Shown here: one piece after another, positions 1-8,311 of the stretch | Position numbering within the stretch: the first letter of the stretch is position 1 | Layout of the letters: every line of letters starts with the position of its first letter | Assembly (NCBI RefSeq): GCF_018070025.1 | Contig: NZ_JAGPYQ010000001.1 | Coordinates: 7,378,001 to 7,442,000, forward strand | Source of the DNA: Streptomyces liliiviolaceus | Lineage (GTDB): Bacteria; Actinomycetota; Actinomycetes; Streptomycetales; Streptomycetaceae | DNA length: 64,000 nucleotides | Reading direction: 5' to 3' | Position numbers and translations under genes: made by a program | The notes under the pieces: model-generated | What the model saw: the letters and a program-made list of their open reading frames with translations, nothing else | What the model was told of the DNA's origin: nothing | Database searches by the model: none

Positions 1-2499
1 GGCGCCCGCCGCCGTCTCGGCTCCATACGTCTCTCGCTGATCCTGCTGGCCCTGGTTCCCAGCGTCACCCTCGCCGCCATGTGGGGTGTGACGACGATCC
101 AGATGTTCTCCGAGGGCCTGCGGCTGCGGGACCAGACCGGGCTCAGCCGGTCGACCGGGGCCATGGGTACCGACGCGACGCTGGCGCTGCAGAAGGAACG
201 CAGCCTGTCGGCCGTGCTGCTGGCCTCGCCCGACAGCTCCCGCAGTGCCCTGGACGCGCAGCGGGAACGTACCGACAAGGCCATCGCGACGCTGGTCGGC
301 CAGTCCGACCGGATCCGGGAGGCACCCACCCGCATCCGCGACCGGATGTACTCGGTCATCGCGTCGGTGGGCAGCCTGGAGTACTACCGGGGGCAGGTGG
401 ACAACCCCACCGACATCACCCCCGAGCAGGCGCTGGACCAGTACACCTCGATCATCGACGACCAGATCCACGCCTTCCAGGAGATCTCGCAGGTCGACGA
501 CGGCGAACTCACCTCGCAGGCGGGCCCGCTCGTCGCCCTCGAACACTCCGCGGAGCTGGTCTCCCAGGAGGACGCCCAGCTCCATCTGGTGTGGCCGGCG
601 GGCAGGCTCGACGACGCGTCGTGGAGCCACTTCACCCAACTGGTCAACGCCCGGCGCTTCCTCGTCGAGGACCAGCTCATCCCGTCGCTGCGCGGCTCGG
701 TCAAGACACAGACCGAACGGATCCTCCAGGGCTCGGACTGGAAGTCCCTGGAGACCGTCGAGGAGCAGGTGCTCGCGGCGCGCGCGAAGGGCGGCGACGG
801 CGGGCGGATCGACCTCCCGAACGCGGAGAAGCGCTGGACGACGGCGTACGACAAGCTCCGGCTGCAGTACTCCACCCTGATCCAGCAGGAGACGGCGGCG
901 CTGCTGCAGCGCAGTGACGACCAGGCCGAGGCGCTGCTGATCAAGGCCGCCGCGCTGAGCGCCGCCGGACTCGTCGCCCTGCTGGTGTGCGTCTTCATGT
1001 CCTGGCGCATCACCCGCTCCCTGTCCCGGCGTCTGCGCGGGCTGCGGATCGCCACCCTGGGCCTCGCAGAGGAGCGGCTGCCCGACGTGGTGGCGCGGCT
1101 CGACCGCGGCGAGACCGTCGACGTGGAGTCCGCGACGCCCGAGCTGGACTACGGCCGCGACGAACTCGGCCAGGTGGCCCAGGCGTTCAACACCGCCCAG
1201 CGCACGGCGGTCAACACCGCCGTGGAACTCGCCGACACCCGGCGCGGTTTCCAGAAGGTCATCCTCGGCATCGCCCGGCAGAGCCAGAACCTGGTCAACC
1301 TCCAGCTCACCAAGCTCGACGCGCTGGAACGTCAGCACCAGGACCCGGAGATCCTCAAGGGCCTGTACGAACTCGACTCCACGGCGAGCCAGTTGCGCCG
1401 CTACGAGGAGAACCTGGTCATCATCAGCGGTGAGCGGCCCGGCCGCAGCTGGACCGAGCCGGTCGCCCTGATCGACATCCTGCGCAGCTCGGTCGGCGAG
1501 GTCGCCGAGTACCAGCGCGTGGAGGTGCAGACCGACGAGGAGGTGTTCCTCGCCCCGCCCGCGGTGGCCGACGTCATCCACCTGCTCGCCGAACTCATCG
1601 ACAACGCGACCACGTACTCCCCCGCGCCCAGCCCCGTCGGAGTACGGGCCGGACTGGTCGCCAAGGGCCTCGCGGTGGAGATCGAGGACCGCGGCCTGGG
1701 CATGTCCGAGGACGACTACGCGTCGTTCAACGCCCAGTTGGCGGTGCCCCCGCAGTTCGACGTGGTGGCCCTCGCCGACGACCTGCGGCTCGGCATGTTC
1801 GTGATCGCCCGGCTCGCCAACCGGCACGGCGTCACCGTCACGCTGCGGCCCTCGCCGTACGGGGGCACGACCGCGATCGTGCTGATCCCGTACGAGATCG
1901 TGGTGCGCGAGACCCCGGAGTCCGCCGCCGGGGGCGCGCGGGCGGCCGACGAGGCGCGCAGGCCCGCTGGGGAACCACCGGTCCGGGCCGCCGTCGCCGC
2001 GAAGAGCACGAGCGCGCGGGACACCGAGGACGCCGAGGCGGACGGGCCCGTGCACGAACGCCCGCGGGAGGCGCAGCCCGTCGCCCGCGCGCGGACCGCC
2101 GAGGTGCCCGCCGCACGGACCGGCACCGTCAGACCCCGTCCGGAGGAGGGCCGTTCCGACACGGGCCGTGCCGATACGAGCCGTGCCGGCGCCGACCATG
2201 CCGGCACGGGCCGTTCCCGGCCGGGCGGCCTCCCGGCGCGCGACGGCCTCAAGGCTCTGCCGCGCCGGGTGCCGCAGACCAGCCTGGCCGCCGAGTTGCG
2301 TGAGGACTCCGCGGCCGACGAGGCCGACAGCTCCCTGGACGACTTCACCGCGGAACGCGCGGCCTCCTCCCTCGCCGGATTCCAGCGCGGAACACTCCAG
2401 GCGCGTGACAACGACGCGGATCCGTCGTACGACCAAGGGGAAGAAGCCGCTCCCGAAGGCGCTTCCGTCACCTCGACTCCGCCCGCTGACCGCTCATGA
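1..2499 (+). CDS. cvnA: Conservon sensor CvnA: nitrate/nitrite-sensing-type histidine kinase-like protein (5' end missing)
   Basis: The frame is open from the first base, so the start lies before the window. What is visible is a first membrane segment at once, then a long helical extracytoplasmic region of the NIT sensing type (bases about 180-900), a second membrane segment (about 940-1010), a HAMP-like linker and a GHKL ATPase domain. The ATPase N box reads ELIDNATTYSP and the G1 box EDRGLGM. No clear phospho-acceptor histidine box is evident, as is known for CvnA proteins. A roughly 190-residue acidic/arginine-rich tail of low complexity follows. It heads a four-gene cvnABCD operon; the family assembles a membrane complex that acts like a eukaryotic G-protein-coupled system. 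Ligand unknown. Confidence 0.93.
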   Translation, partial: GARRRLGSIRLSLILLALVPSVTLAAMWGVTTIQMFSEGLRLRDQTGLSRSTGAMGTDATLALQKERSLSAVLLASPDSSRSALDAQRERTDKAIATLVGQSDRIREAPTRIRDRMYSVIASVGSLEYYRGQVDNPTDITPEQALDQYTSIIDDQIHAFQEISQVDDGELTSQAGPLVALEHSAELVSQEDAQLHLVWPAGRLDDASWSHFTQLVNARRFLVEDQLIPSLRGSVKTQTERILQGSDWKSLETVEEQVLAARAKGGDGGRIDLPNAEKRWTTAYDKLRLQYSTLIQQETAALLQRSDDQAEALLIKAAALSAAGLVALLVCVFMSWRITRSLSRRLRGLRIATLGLAEERLPDVVARLDRGETVDVESATPELDYGRDELGQVAQAFNTAQRTAVNTAVELADTRRGFQKVILGIARQSQNLVNLQLTKLDALERQHQDPEILKGLYELDSTASQLRRYEENLVIISGERPGRSWTEPVALIDILRSSVGEVAEYQRVEVQTDEEVFLAPPAVADVIHLLAELIDNATTYSPAPSPVGVRAGLVAKGLAVEIEDRGLGMSEDDYASFNAQLAVPPQFDVVALADDLRLGMFVIARLANRHGVTVTLRPSPYGGTTAIVLIPYEIVVRETPESAAGGARAADEARRPAGEPPVRAAVAAKSTSARDTEDAEADGPVHERPREAQPVARARTAEVPAARTGTVRPRPEEGRSDTGRADTSRAGADHAGTGRSRPGGLPARDGLKALPRRVPQTSLAAELREDSAADEADSSLDDFTAERAASSLAGFQRGTLQARDNDADPSYDQGEEAAPEGASVTSTPPADRS

Positions 2500-2510
2500 A
2501 GGACAGAGAA

Positions 2511-2936
2511 ATGACACGCCCCATCCCTGCCACGCACAGTCAGCTCGACCAGCTGCTCACCGGACTGGTGGACCGGGTCGCCGAGGTGAACCAAGCCGTC
2601 GTGCTCTCCGAGGACGGACTGGTCGTCAGCAGGTCCACGGGGTTCCTGCGGGACGACGCCGAGCGGCTGGCGGCGACCGCGTCCGGACTGATGAGCCTCA
2701 GCAAGGGCGTCAGCATGGACTTCCGCGGCGGGCCCGTACGGCAGGCGCTCATCGAGATGGCCAACAGCTATCTGATCCTCACCACGGCGGGGCCCGGTGC
2801 CCATCTGGCCGTGCTCACCAACCGGGGCGCGGACGTCGGAGTGGTCGCGTACCAGATGAACATGCTGGTCAAGAAGATCGGCGAGCATCTCAGCGCGGCA
2901 CCGCGGGCCGGCGTCGCCACCGACTCCGGCGAGTGA
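2511..2936 (+). CDS. cvnB: Conservon roadblock/LC7 protein CvnB
   Basis: A 141-residue roadblock/LC7 domain protein, the usual size for the family. These small alpha/beta proteins are thought to regulate the partner GTPase. The ATG at 2511 is preferred because AAGGA lies seven bases upstream and the protein then starts MTRP, typical of CvnB. An alternative ATG at 2496 overlaps the stop of cvnA (ATGA) and would add five residues. The central stretch (VVLSEDGLVVSRS, then ATASGLMSLSKG) is characteristic of the fold. It sits second in the cvn operon. Confidence 0.93.
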   Translation: MTRPIPATHSQLDQLLTGLVDRVAEVNQAVVLSEDGLVVSRSTGFLRDDAERLAATASGLMSLSKGVSMDFRGGPVRQALIEMANSYLILTTAGPGAHLAVLTNRGADVGVVAYQMNMLVKKIGEHLSAAPRAGVATDSGE

Positions 2937-2937
2937 A

Positions 2938-3294
2938 GTGAACGGAGGCGACTCGGCGGGCCGGCTCGTCCGGCCGTTCACGCTGACCGGCGGGCGCACC
3001 CGGCCCAGCCGCGCCGACTTCACCCTCATCACGTCGGTGACCACGGTGGATCCGCCGCCCGCCCGGGCCGCGCGACCGCAGCCCGAGCACGCCCGGATCC
3101 TGCGGCTGTGCGCGAAGCCGCTCGTGGTGGCGGAGCTGGCCGCCCAGCTGGATCTGCCGGTGAGCGTGGTCTGCATCATGCTCTGCGATCTGCTGGAGGC
3201 GGGCCGGATCACCGCCCGGGCACCGCGTGAGATCTCCCGCACCACGGACCTGGACCTGCTGCAGAAAGTGAGGGACGGCCTTGGCCGGCTCTAG
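2938..3294 (+). CDS. cvnC: Conservon DUF742 protein CvnC
   Basis: A 118-residue DUF742 protein, with the family hallmark near the N-terminus (RLVRPFTLTGGRT). The C-terminal half looks like a winged helix (LCAKPLVVAELAAQLDLPVSVV), but DNA binding has not been the accepted role; the family is known as a conservon component that associates with the sensor/GTPase complex. The GTG start lies one base after the cvnB stop, and the gene overlaps the start of cvnD by 14 bases, so translation is almost surely coupled. Confidence 0.92.
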   Translation: MNGGDSAGRLVRPFTLTGGRTRPSRADFTLITSVTTVDPPPARAARPQPEHARILRLCAKPLVVAELAAQLDLPVSVVCIMLCDLLEAGRITARAPREISRTTDLDLLQKVRDGLGRL

Positions 3295-3895
3295 CCCCGT
3301 CATCCAGGGGACCTCAGCACCCGACACGGTGAAGATCCTGATCGCCGGCGGGTTCGGCGTGGGCAAGACCACCATGGTCGGCTCGGTCAGCGAGATCGTG
3401 CCGCTGCGCACGGAGGAACCGCTCACCGCGGCCGGCCTGGGCGTCGACGACCTGGGCGGCATCCCGGAGAAGCACGCCACCACGGTGGCCCTGGACTTCG
3501 GGCGGATCACGCTCAGCCAGGAACTCGTGCTGTATCTCTTCGGCACGCCCGGGCAGCAGCGCTTCTGGTTCATGTGGAACGACCTGGCCATCGGCGCCCT
3601 GGGGGCCGTGGTGCTGATCGACGTCCGCCGCCCGGAGTCCAGCTTCGCCGCCATCGACTTCTTCGAGCGGCGGGGCATCCCGTTCGTCGTCGGCGTCAAC
3701 GGCTTCCACGGCGAGCATCCCTACGAGCCCGACGAGATCCGGGAGGCCCTGGCGCTGCCGGCGAACGCGCACGTGCTGCTGTGCGACGCCCGGGACCGGG
3801 ACTCGTGCCGGGACGTACTGATCGCGCTGATCGACCAGTTGATAGCGACCTCGTCCCAGAGCAACGGGAACGGGCGGCCCGGCGAGCCGGCCTGA
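3281..3895 (+). CDS. cvnD: Conservon small GTPase CvnD
   Basis: A 204-residue Ras-like GTPase of the MglA/CvnD type. The P-loop is GGFGVGKTT near residue 25. The switch II region reads GTPGQQRF, with Gly in place of the usual Asp of the DxxGQ motif, as is common in this family. The base-recognition motif appears as VGVNGFHG. The TTG start at 3281 is chosen because it lies just inside the end of cvnC, has a purine-rich stretch upstream (GAAAGTGAGGG), and is the only start that keeps the P-loop at the normal distance. It is the last gene of the operon. Confidence 0.9.
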   Translation: MAGSSPVIQGTSAPDTVKILIAGGFGVGKTTMVGSVSEIVPLRTEEPLTAAGLGVDDLGGIPEKHATTVALDFGRITLSQELVLYLFGTPGQQRFWFMWNDLAIGALGAVVLIDVRRPESSFAAIDFFERRGIPFVVGVNGFHGEHPYEPDEIREALALPANAHVLLCDARDRDSCRDVLIALIDQLIATSSQSNGNGRPGEPA

Positions 3896-4161
3896 GAGGC
3901 GATGGGCCGGGAGCGGGCGGGCCGGGCGGCGGGCGGGCCCGGTGGTGAGTGACCCCGGTAGCGGGTGGGCTTGAGACCTGGTGGGCGTGGGCACAACAAA
4001 GAAGCCGGAGCCGTGTGCGCGACGGCGGGCCGTCCACGCCCCGTCGGCTTGCGGACACCATGGCGTCACACCGGGTGGGCATGTTTCGGCCGTCCCCTCC
4101 TGCCTCGCCGTGACCGTCCGCCCGCCCCGCGCGGGTATGACGCGGAAGGACGACGTGCGCC

Positions 4162-5205
4162 GTGTCCTCGCTCCCGCTCGAATCCGTCCCCCGGGCGCTC
4201 CCCACGCCCGCCCCCGCTCCACCCCTCTCCCCCGTCCCCTCGCCCGATCCGGGTCCCTCCCGCCTCCCCGCGGTCGGGCGCCCCGTCCGCTGGGCCGTGA
4301 CCCTGCTCCCGCTGGCGCTGATCGCGGCCTGGGCGGCGGCCGACTGGCGGACCGTCCGCGACGGATCCGCCCGGCTGGCCGCCGCCGACCCCTGGTGGCT
4401 GCTCGCCGCGGTCCTGTGCACCTGCCTGGGCTGGGTGGCCGCCGCGTGCGTACGCCAGGGCGCCATCCCGGACCGGCTGCCGCCGGGACCGCTGCTCGCC
4501 TCGCAGTTCGCCGCCGGTGCCGCGAACCACGTACTCCCGGCGAGCATCGGCGCCCACGCCGTCACCCTGCGCTTCCTCCAGGGCCGGGGCATCCCCCTGG
4601 CGCGCGCCACCGCCTCGCTCGCGCTGTACTCCCTGGTCAGACCGATCGCCAAGACGATGGTGCTGCTGGTCTTCGTGGTGGCCTACCCGGATCTGCTGCA
4701 CCTCGGTGAACTGGTCCCGGACGAACGGACCATGGCCCTGGTCGCCGGGTCCGTCGCCGCCGGGTTCGGCGCGGCCGCGCTGCTCGTGACGACCGTACGT
4801 CCGCTGCGCCGCCCGGCCCTGGACTGCGTACGCACCGCCCTGACCGACGTACGGCTGCTGCACCGGCGGCCCGCCCGGATCGCCGCCCTCTGGGGCGGGG
4901 CGGTCGCGACCCCGCTGCTCCAGGGCAGCGTGATCGCCACGGTCGGCTTCTCGCTCGGGCTCCCGCTGTCCTGGGCCCAGGTGGTGCTCGCCCTGCTCCT
5001 GGCCAGTACGGCGGTCGGGGCCGTGCCCGCGCCCGGCGGGATCGGGCCCGTGGACGCGGCGCTGGTGTTCACCATGGTCGCGTTCGGCGCCCCCGTGGGC
5101 ATCGCGGCGGCGACCGTCGTCGGCTATCGCGTCCTGACGGTCTGGATACCGCTGCTGCCGGGCGCGCTGGTGCTGTCGGCCCTGGTGCACCGCAGGGTGC
5201 TGTGA
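4162..5205 (+). CDS. UPF0104 / lysylphosphatidylglycerol synthase-type transmembrane protein
   Basis: A 347-residue polytopic membrane protein of the family that includes the flippase half of MprF. After a proline-rich cytoplasmic N-terminus of about 45 residues there are about eight membrane segments. The motif PAPGGIGPVDAAL near residue 290 matches the conserved P-x-PGG-x-G of the family. The aminoacyl-transferase domain of true LPG synthases is absent, so this is only the membrane module; a role in lipid or polyprenyl transport is inference. The GTG at 4162 is the first start and is not strongly supported by a ribosome site. Bases 3896-4161 before it hold no feature I can recognise. Confidence 0.82.
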   Translation: MSSLPLESVPRALPTPAPAPPLSPVPSPDPGPSRLPAVGRPVRWAVTLLPLALIAAWAAADWRTVRDGSARLAAADPWWLLAAVLCTCLGWVAAACVRQGAIPDRLPPGPLLASQFAAGAANHVLPASIGAHAVTLRFLQGRGIPLARATASLALYSLVRPIAKTMVLLVFVVAYPDLLHLGELVPDERTMALVAGSVAAGFGAAALLVTTVRPLRRPALDCVRTALTDVRLLHRRPARIAALWGGAVATPLLQGSVIATVGFSLGLPLSWAQVVLALLLASTAVGAVPAPGGIGPVDAALVFTMVAFGAPVGIAAATVVGYRVLTVWIPLLPGALVLSALVHRRVL

Positions 5206-5232
5206 ACGGCGGGGGTCGCCCCGCCCCAACCA

Positions 5233-5260
5233 CCGGCTACCGGCTACCGGCTACCGGCTA
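5233..5260. repeat. Four tandem copies of CCGGCTA
   Basis: A short direct repeat of the heptamer CCGGCTA between the stop codons of two convergent genes. The last copy overlaps the TAG stop of the RpiB-like gene on the minus strand. It is probably a slippage product with no coding role. Confidence 0.8.
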
Positions 5261-5713
5261 TGAAGGCGGCCCGCCGCGATCGATCTCTGCCACATGGGAC
5301 ACGTTCTCGCGGTCGTCGGCGTCCGTACTGGGCTCGGCGTCGAACCACGCGTCGAGGATCTCCTTGAGCAGCGGTCCGGACGTCAGCCGCAGCCCGAGGG
5401 CCAGTACGTTGGCGTCGTTCCAGCGGCGGGCGCCGTCGGCCGTGTAGGCGTCCGTGCACAGCGCGGCCCGTACGCCCGTCACCTTGTTCGCGGCGAGCGA
5501 CGCGCCCGTGCCGGTCCAGCAGCACACGACCGCCTGGTCCGCCCGCCCGGCGGCGACATCACGCGCCGCCGCCTCCGAGCACACCGCCCACCGCGCGTCG
5601 CCCCCGGGCTCCAACGCCCCGTACGCCAGCACCTCGTGGCCGCGCTCGCGCAGTTCCGCGACCAGCGCGCGGGCCACGGGTTCGTCCATGTCGGAGGAGA
5701 CGGAGATCCGCAT
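5258..5713 (-). CDS. RpiB/LacA/LacB family sugar-phosphate isomerase
   Basis: A 151-residue protein of the ribose-5-phosphate isomerase B fold, which interconverts aldose and ketose phosphates in the cytoplasm. The active-site stretch is CCWTGTGASLAANK, equivalent to the CGTG-x-G-x-S-x-AANK block of RpiB, followed by GVRAALCTD and NDANVLALGLR. The start at 5713 (MRISVSSDM) is chosen because the family begins with this first beta strand; an in-frame start 16 residues upstream would add a stretch not seen in homologues. The exact sugar cannot be told from sequence. It is convergent with the UPF0104 gene. Confidence 0.88.
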   Translation of the reverse strand: MRISVSSDMDEPVARALVAELRERGHEVLAYGALEPGGDARWAVCSEAAARDVAAGRADQAVVCCWTGTGASLAANKVTGVRAALCTDAYTADGARRWNDANVLALGLRLTSGPLLKEILDAWFDAEPSTDADDRENVSHVAEIDRGGPPS

Positions 5714-5799
5714 GCGCCGGAGACTACCGGGAGGGACCGGCGGACATCCATCGGCCGCCACCCGTCACCCGTCATCCAGCGCCCGGCACCCGGCGCTCC

Positions 5800-6648
5800 T
5801 CATCCATAGGCGGCGACCGCGACCCGGACGAACGAGTCGCGTACGGGGTTCGCGGCGCCCTGGTTCCAGGCCAGCACCACGCGGCTCGGCGGCATGTCGA
5901 TCAGCGGTACCACCGTGAGCCCCCGCCCCGGCGCGTGGCCGAGGAGCGTCATACCGACCGTGCCGTTCCACAGAACGGCCTGCCGGCACTCCTGCACCGC
6001 CCGCACCACGAGCCCCTCGCGGGGTTCCCCACCGTTCCAGTACGACTGCCAGAGCGGATCGGTGCCCGCCGGGAACCGGAACCAGCGGCGGCCGGTCAGG
6101 TCGGCCAGCTTCAGGCTCTCGCGACGGGCCAGCGGATCGTCGGCGCGCAGCAGCGCCCCCACGGGGTCGGCCCGCAGTTCGCGCACGGCGAGCCCGGTCT
6201 CGTCGAACGGCCCGCGGGTCAGGGCGATGTCGACCGCTCCGGCGCGCAGCCCGCAGGTCGGGTCGGTGAGGTCGGTCTCGCGGACGCGGACCTCGACGTG
6301 CGGGTGCAGCCGGCGATGGGCGGCGGCCAGCCTGAGCGCGCCCGGGTCCGTGCTGTCCCCGAGAATGCCGACGGTCAGGGGCGCGGCACCGGCCGCCGCG
6401 GCCACGCGTTCGCGGATCCGGTCGGCCCGGCCGAGCAGGTCGCGCGCATCGTCGAGCAGCAGCGCCCCCGCCGCGGTGAGGGCGACCCCGGCGGAGGACC
6501 GGTCGAACAGCGCGGCGCCCAGCTCGCTCTCCAGGCGCCGGATCGCCCGGCTCAGCGGCGGCTGGCTCATGTGGAGCCGGGTGGCGGCCCGGCCGAAGTG
6601 GAGTTCCTCGGCGACCGCCACGAAGTAGCGCAGCGTGCGTAGCTCCAT
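5800..6648 (-). CDS. LysR-family transcriptional regulator
   Basis: A 282-residue LysR-type regulator. The N-terminal winged helix is complete (MELRTLRYFVAVAEELHFGRAA, then SQPPLSRAIRRLE), followed by the periplasmic-binding-protein-like effector domain. The ATG at 6648 gives the canonical N-terminus; longer in-frame starts run into the neighbouring gene. It is divergent from a DoxX gene with a palindromic T-N11-A box between them, so self-repression and control of the DoxX gene are the natural guess. Effector unknown. Confidence 0.92.
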   Translation of the reverse strand: MELRTLRYFVAVAEELHFGRAATRLHMSQPPLSRAIRRLESELGAALFDRSSAGVALTAAGALLLDDARDLLGRADRIRERVAAAAGAAPLTVGILGDSTDPGALRLAAAHRRLHPHVEVRVRETDLTDPTCGLRAGAVDIALTRGPFDETGLAVRELRADPVGALLRADDPLARRESLKLADLTGRRWFRFPAGTDPLWQSYWNGGEPREGLVVRAVQECRQAVLWNGTVGMTLLGHAPGRGLTVVPLIDMPPSRVVLAWNQGAANPVRDSFVRVAVAAYG

Positions 6649-6671
6649 GGGCGCCACGATAGCCAGCCCGC

Positions 6672-6704
6672 CACCTCGACCGATACCCGTACGGTATCGA
6701 GGTG
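6672..6704. promoter_or_regulatory. LysR-type operator in the divergent lysR/doxX promoter
   Basis: Inner arms CGATACC (6681-6687) and GGTATCG (6693-6699) flank CGTAC, giving a perfect ATACC-N5-GGTAT palindrome with the T-N11-A spacing (T 6684, A 6696) that is diagnostic of LysR-type regulators. Outer arms CACCTCG (6672-6678) and CGAGGTG (6698-6704) add a second, offset inverted repeat. It lies 24-57 bases before the lysR start and about 50 bases before the DoxX start. Confidence 0.75.
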
Positions 6705-6753
6705 CCGGAACAGGTCTTGGACAGCCGGGGCGCCCCCGCAGTGTGATCGAGGC

Positions 6754-7131
6754 ATGACGACTGACGCACTCGAACCCGCCTACTGGATCGTCGCCGGACT
6801 GCTCGCCCTCTTCTACCTCTACGGGGGCGGGGTCAAGGTGGTCAGGAGCCGTGAGGGGCTGCGCCCGATGATGGCCTGGGTGGACAGCACACCGATGCCG
6901 GCCGTCAGGGCGATCGGCGTGATCGAGGTGCTGGGCGCGATCGGGCTGATCCTGCCGCCGCTGACCGGCATCGCGCCCTGGCTGGCCCCGGTCGCGGCCA
7001 CCGGATTCGTGGTCCTGCAGATCGGCGCGACCGGGGTGCACCTGAGGCTCGGGGACCGGCGGATCGCCCTCAACATCGTGCTGCTCCTCACCGCCGCGGT
7101 GACCGTCTGTTGGGCGACGGCCTGGCTGTGA
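6754..7131 (+). CDS. DoxX-family small membrane protein
   Basis: A 125-residue protein with four predicted membrane helices (residues about 9-27, 45-65, 70-90, 97-120), the size and topology of DoxX/DoxX-like proteins. The helix-2 region IEVLGAIGLILPPLTG is typical. Members are linked to redox or thiol stress in other actinobacteria, but no catalytic residue can be named here. The gene is divergent from and probably controlled by the adjacent LysR regulator. It ends six bases before the convergent channel gene. Confidence 0.85.
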   Translation: MTTDALEPAYWIVAGLLALFYLYGGGVKVVRSREGLRPMMAWVDSTPMPAVRAIGVIEVLGAIGLILPPLTGIAPWLAPVAATGFVVLQIGATGVHLRLGDRRIALNIVLLLTAAVTVCWATAWL

Positions 7132-7137
7132 GCGCGT

Positions 7138-8184
7138 TCACCCCGGGTGCGGCCCGCGGGTGAGGGGGTTCGGGGCCGGGTCCGGACCGGGAGCTGGGGC
7201 GGGGGCGGGGGCCGTGGCCGGGGCCGGGGCAATCCTCTCCGCCTCGTGCGGTGCGGGCGCGAAGACCCGGTGAAGACCCGCTTCGAGATCGTCGAGGGCC
7301 CGCCGCGCGGTCACGATCCGCTCGCGCAGCTCGCGTTCGGCCTCGATCCCCGCGAGCTGCAACGGCGTCGGCACCGGCACCGGCACCGGCACCGCGGGGA
7401 GTACGCCGGCCGCCCCGCTCGCCTCCTCCTGCTCGCGCTCCAGTTCGCGGGCCTCGTCGAGGGAGCTGATGACGACCCCGATGAGCACATTGACGAGGAC
7501 GAAGGAGGCGAGCAGCACGTAGGAGGCGTAATAGACGATGCTCCAGCGGGAGATCTCCAGGCCCGCGCGGACCGAGTCGCCGAGGCCGTCCAGGGTCATC
7601 AGGAGGAAGAGGGTGAGCACGGCGCGGCCGAGGGAGCCGAAGTGCTCGGGGTCGCTCTCGGCGAAGGCGACCCAGCCGACCATCGCGTAGACGTAGAGCA
7701 GCAGGGCGCCGACGATCAGGAAACTCATGGTGCCGGGCAGGCTGCGGCCCACGGCGACGAGGAAGACGCGCAGCTGGGGCAGGAACCTGGCCGTGCGCAG
7801 GACGCGGGCCAGGCGCAGCAGCCGCAGGATGGTGCCGTTCTCGCGGACGACGGGCAGGAACGCGGAGAACACGACGGCCAGGTCGAACAGGTTCCACGGA
7901 TCGCGGAAGAACTCCCGCGGGCGGTCCGCGTGGGCGCCCGCGCGCAGCAGGATCTCCACCGTGAAGGCCGCCAGGAAGCAGTGCTCGACGAGTTTCAGCT
8001 GTCCGTGCCAGTGGTGGACGACGCCCGTGTAGGTCTCGATGCCGAGGACCAGCGCGTTGGCGATGATCAGCCCGAAGACCGCGGCGCCGAACCAGCGGGC
8101 CTCGGTGACGCCGCGACAGCGTGCGGCCAGGGCGGCCCGGGAACGGCGGGTGCCGGGTAAGTGTGTGGCCGCGTCGTCCGTCAT
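7138..8184 (-). CDS. Voltage-gated-type cation channel (bacterial NaChBac-like ion transporter)
   Basis: A 348-residue single six-helix channel subunit (PF00520 type), expected to form a tetramer in the membrane. S1 to S3 run over residues about 28-115. The S4 voltage-sensor candidate is RENGTILRLLRLARVLRTAR, with arginines at roughly three-residue spacing. The pore-loop filter reads TLDGLGD, where NaChBac-type sodium channels have a TLESW-like sequence, so the selectivity may differ. After S6 there is a charged helix (LDEARELEREQEEA) and then a Pro-Ala/Pro-Val dipeptide-rich tail. It is divergent from the TerB-like gene, and a 30-base palindrome lies between them. Confidence 0.87.
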   Translation of the reverse strand: MTDDAATHLPGTRRSRAALAARCRGVTEARWFGAAVFGLIIANALVLGIETYTGVVHHWHGQLKLVEHCFLAAFTVEILLRAGAHADRPREFFRDPWNLFDLAVVFSAFLPVVRENGTILRLLRLARVLRTARFLPQLRVFLVAVGRSLPGTMSFLIVGALLLYVYAMVGWVAFAESDPEHFGSLGRAVLTLFLLMTLDGLGDSVRAGLEISRWSIVYYASYVLLASFVLVNVLIGVVISSLDEARELEREQEEASGAAGVLPAVPVPVPVPTPLQLAGIEAERELRERIVTARRALDDLEAGLHRVFAPAPHEAERIAPAPATAPAPAPAPGPDPAPNPLTRGPHPG

Positions 8185-8225
8185 CGCGCGCTTCCAGCTC
8201 CCTCTTCGTGAAGTCGTGCACCCCC

Positions 8226-8255
8226 GCTTATTTCTACACTACTGTAGAAATAAGC
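8226..8255. promoter_or_regulatory. BlaI-type operator 1 (perfect 13-base arms)
   Basis: A perfect inverted repeat with 13-base arms GCTTATTTCTACA and TGTAGAAATAAGC around CTAC. The core TCTACA-N4-TGTAGA recurs at 10412-10429 and 12037-12052. The TACA/TGTA half-sites are those known for BlaI/MecI/CopY repressors, and a BlaI-family gene lies at 11424-11813. It sits 42 bases before the channel start (minus strand) and 56 bases before the TerB-like start (plus strand), so it could control both. Confidence 0.72.
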
Positions 8256-8311
8256 GATGCCCGGGCCGTTCCAGGCCGACCGGGCACACCTCTCATGCAT
8301 ACGGAGATCTC

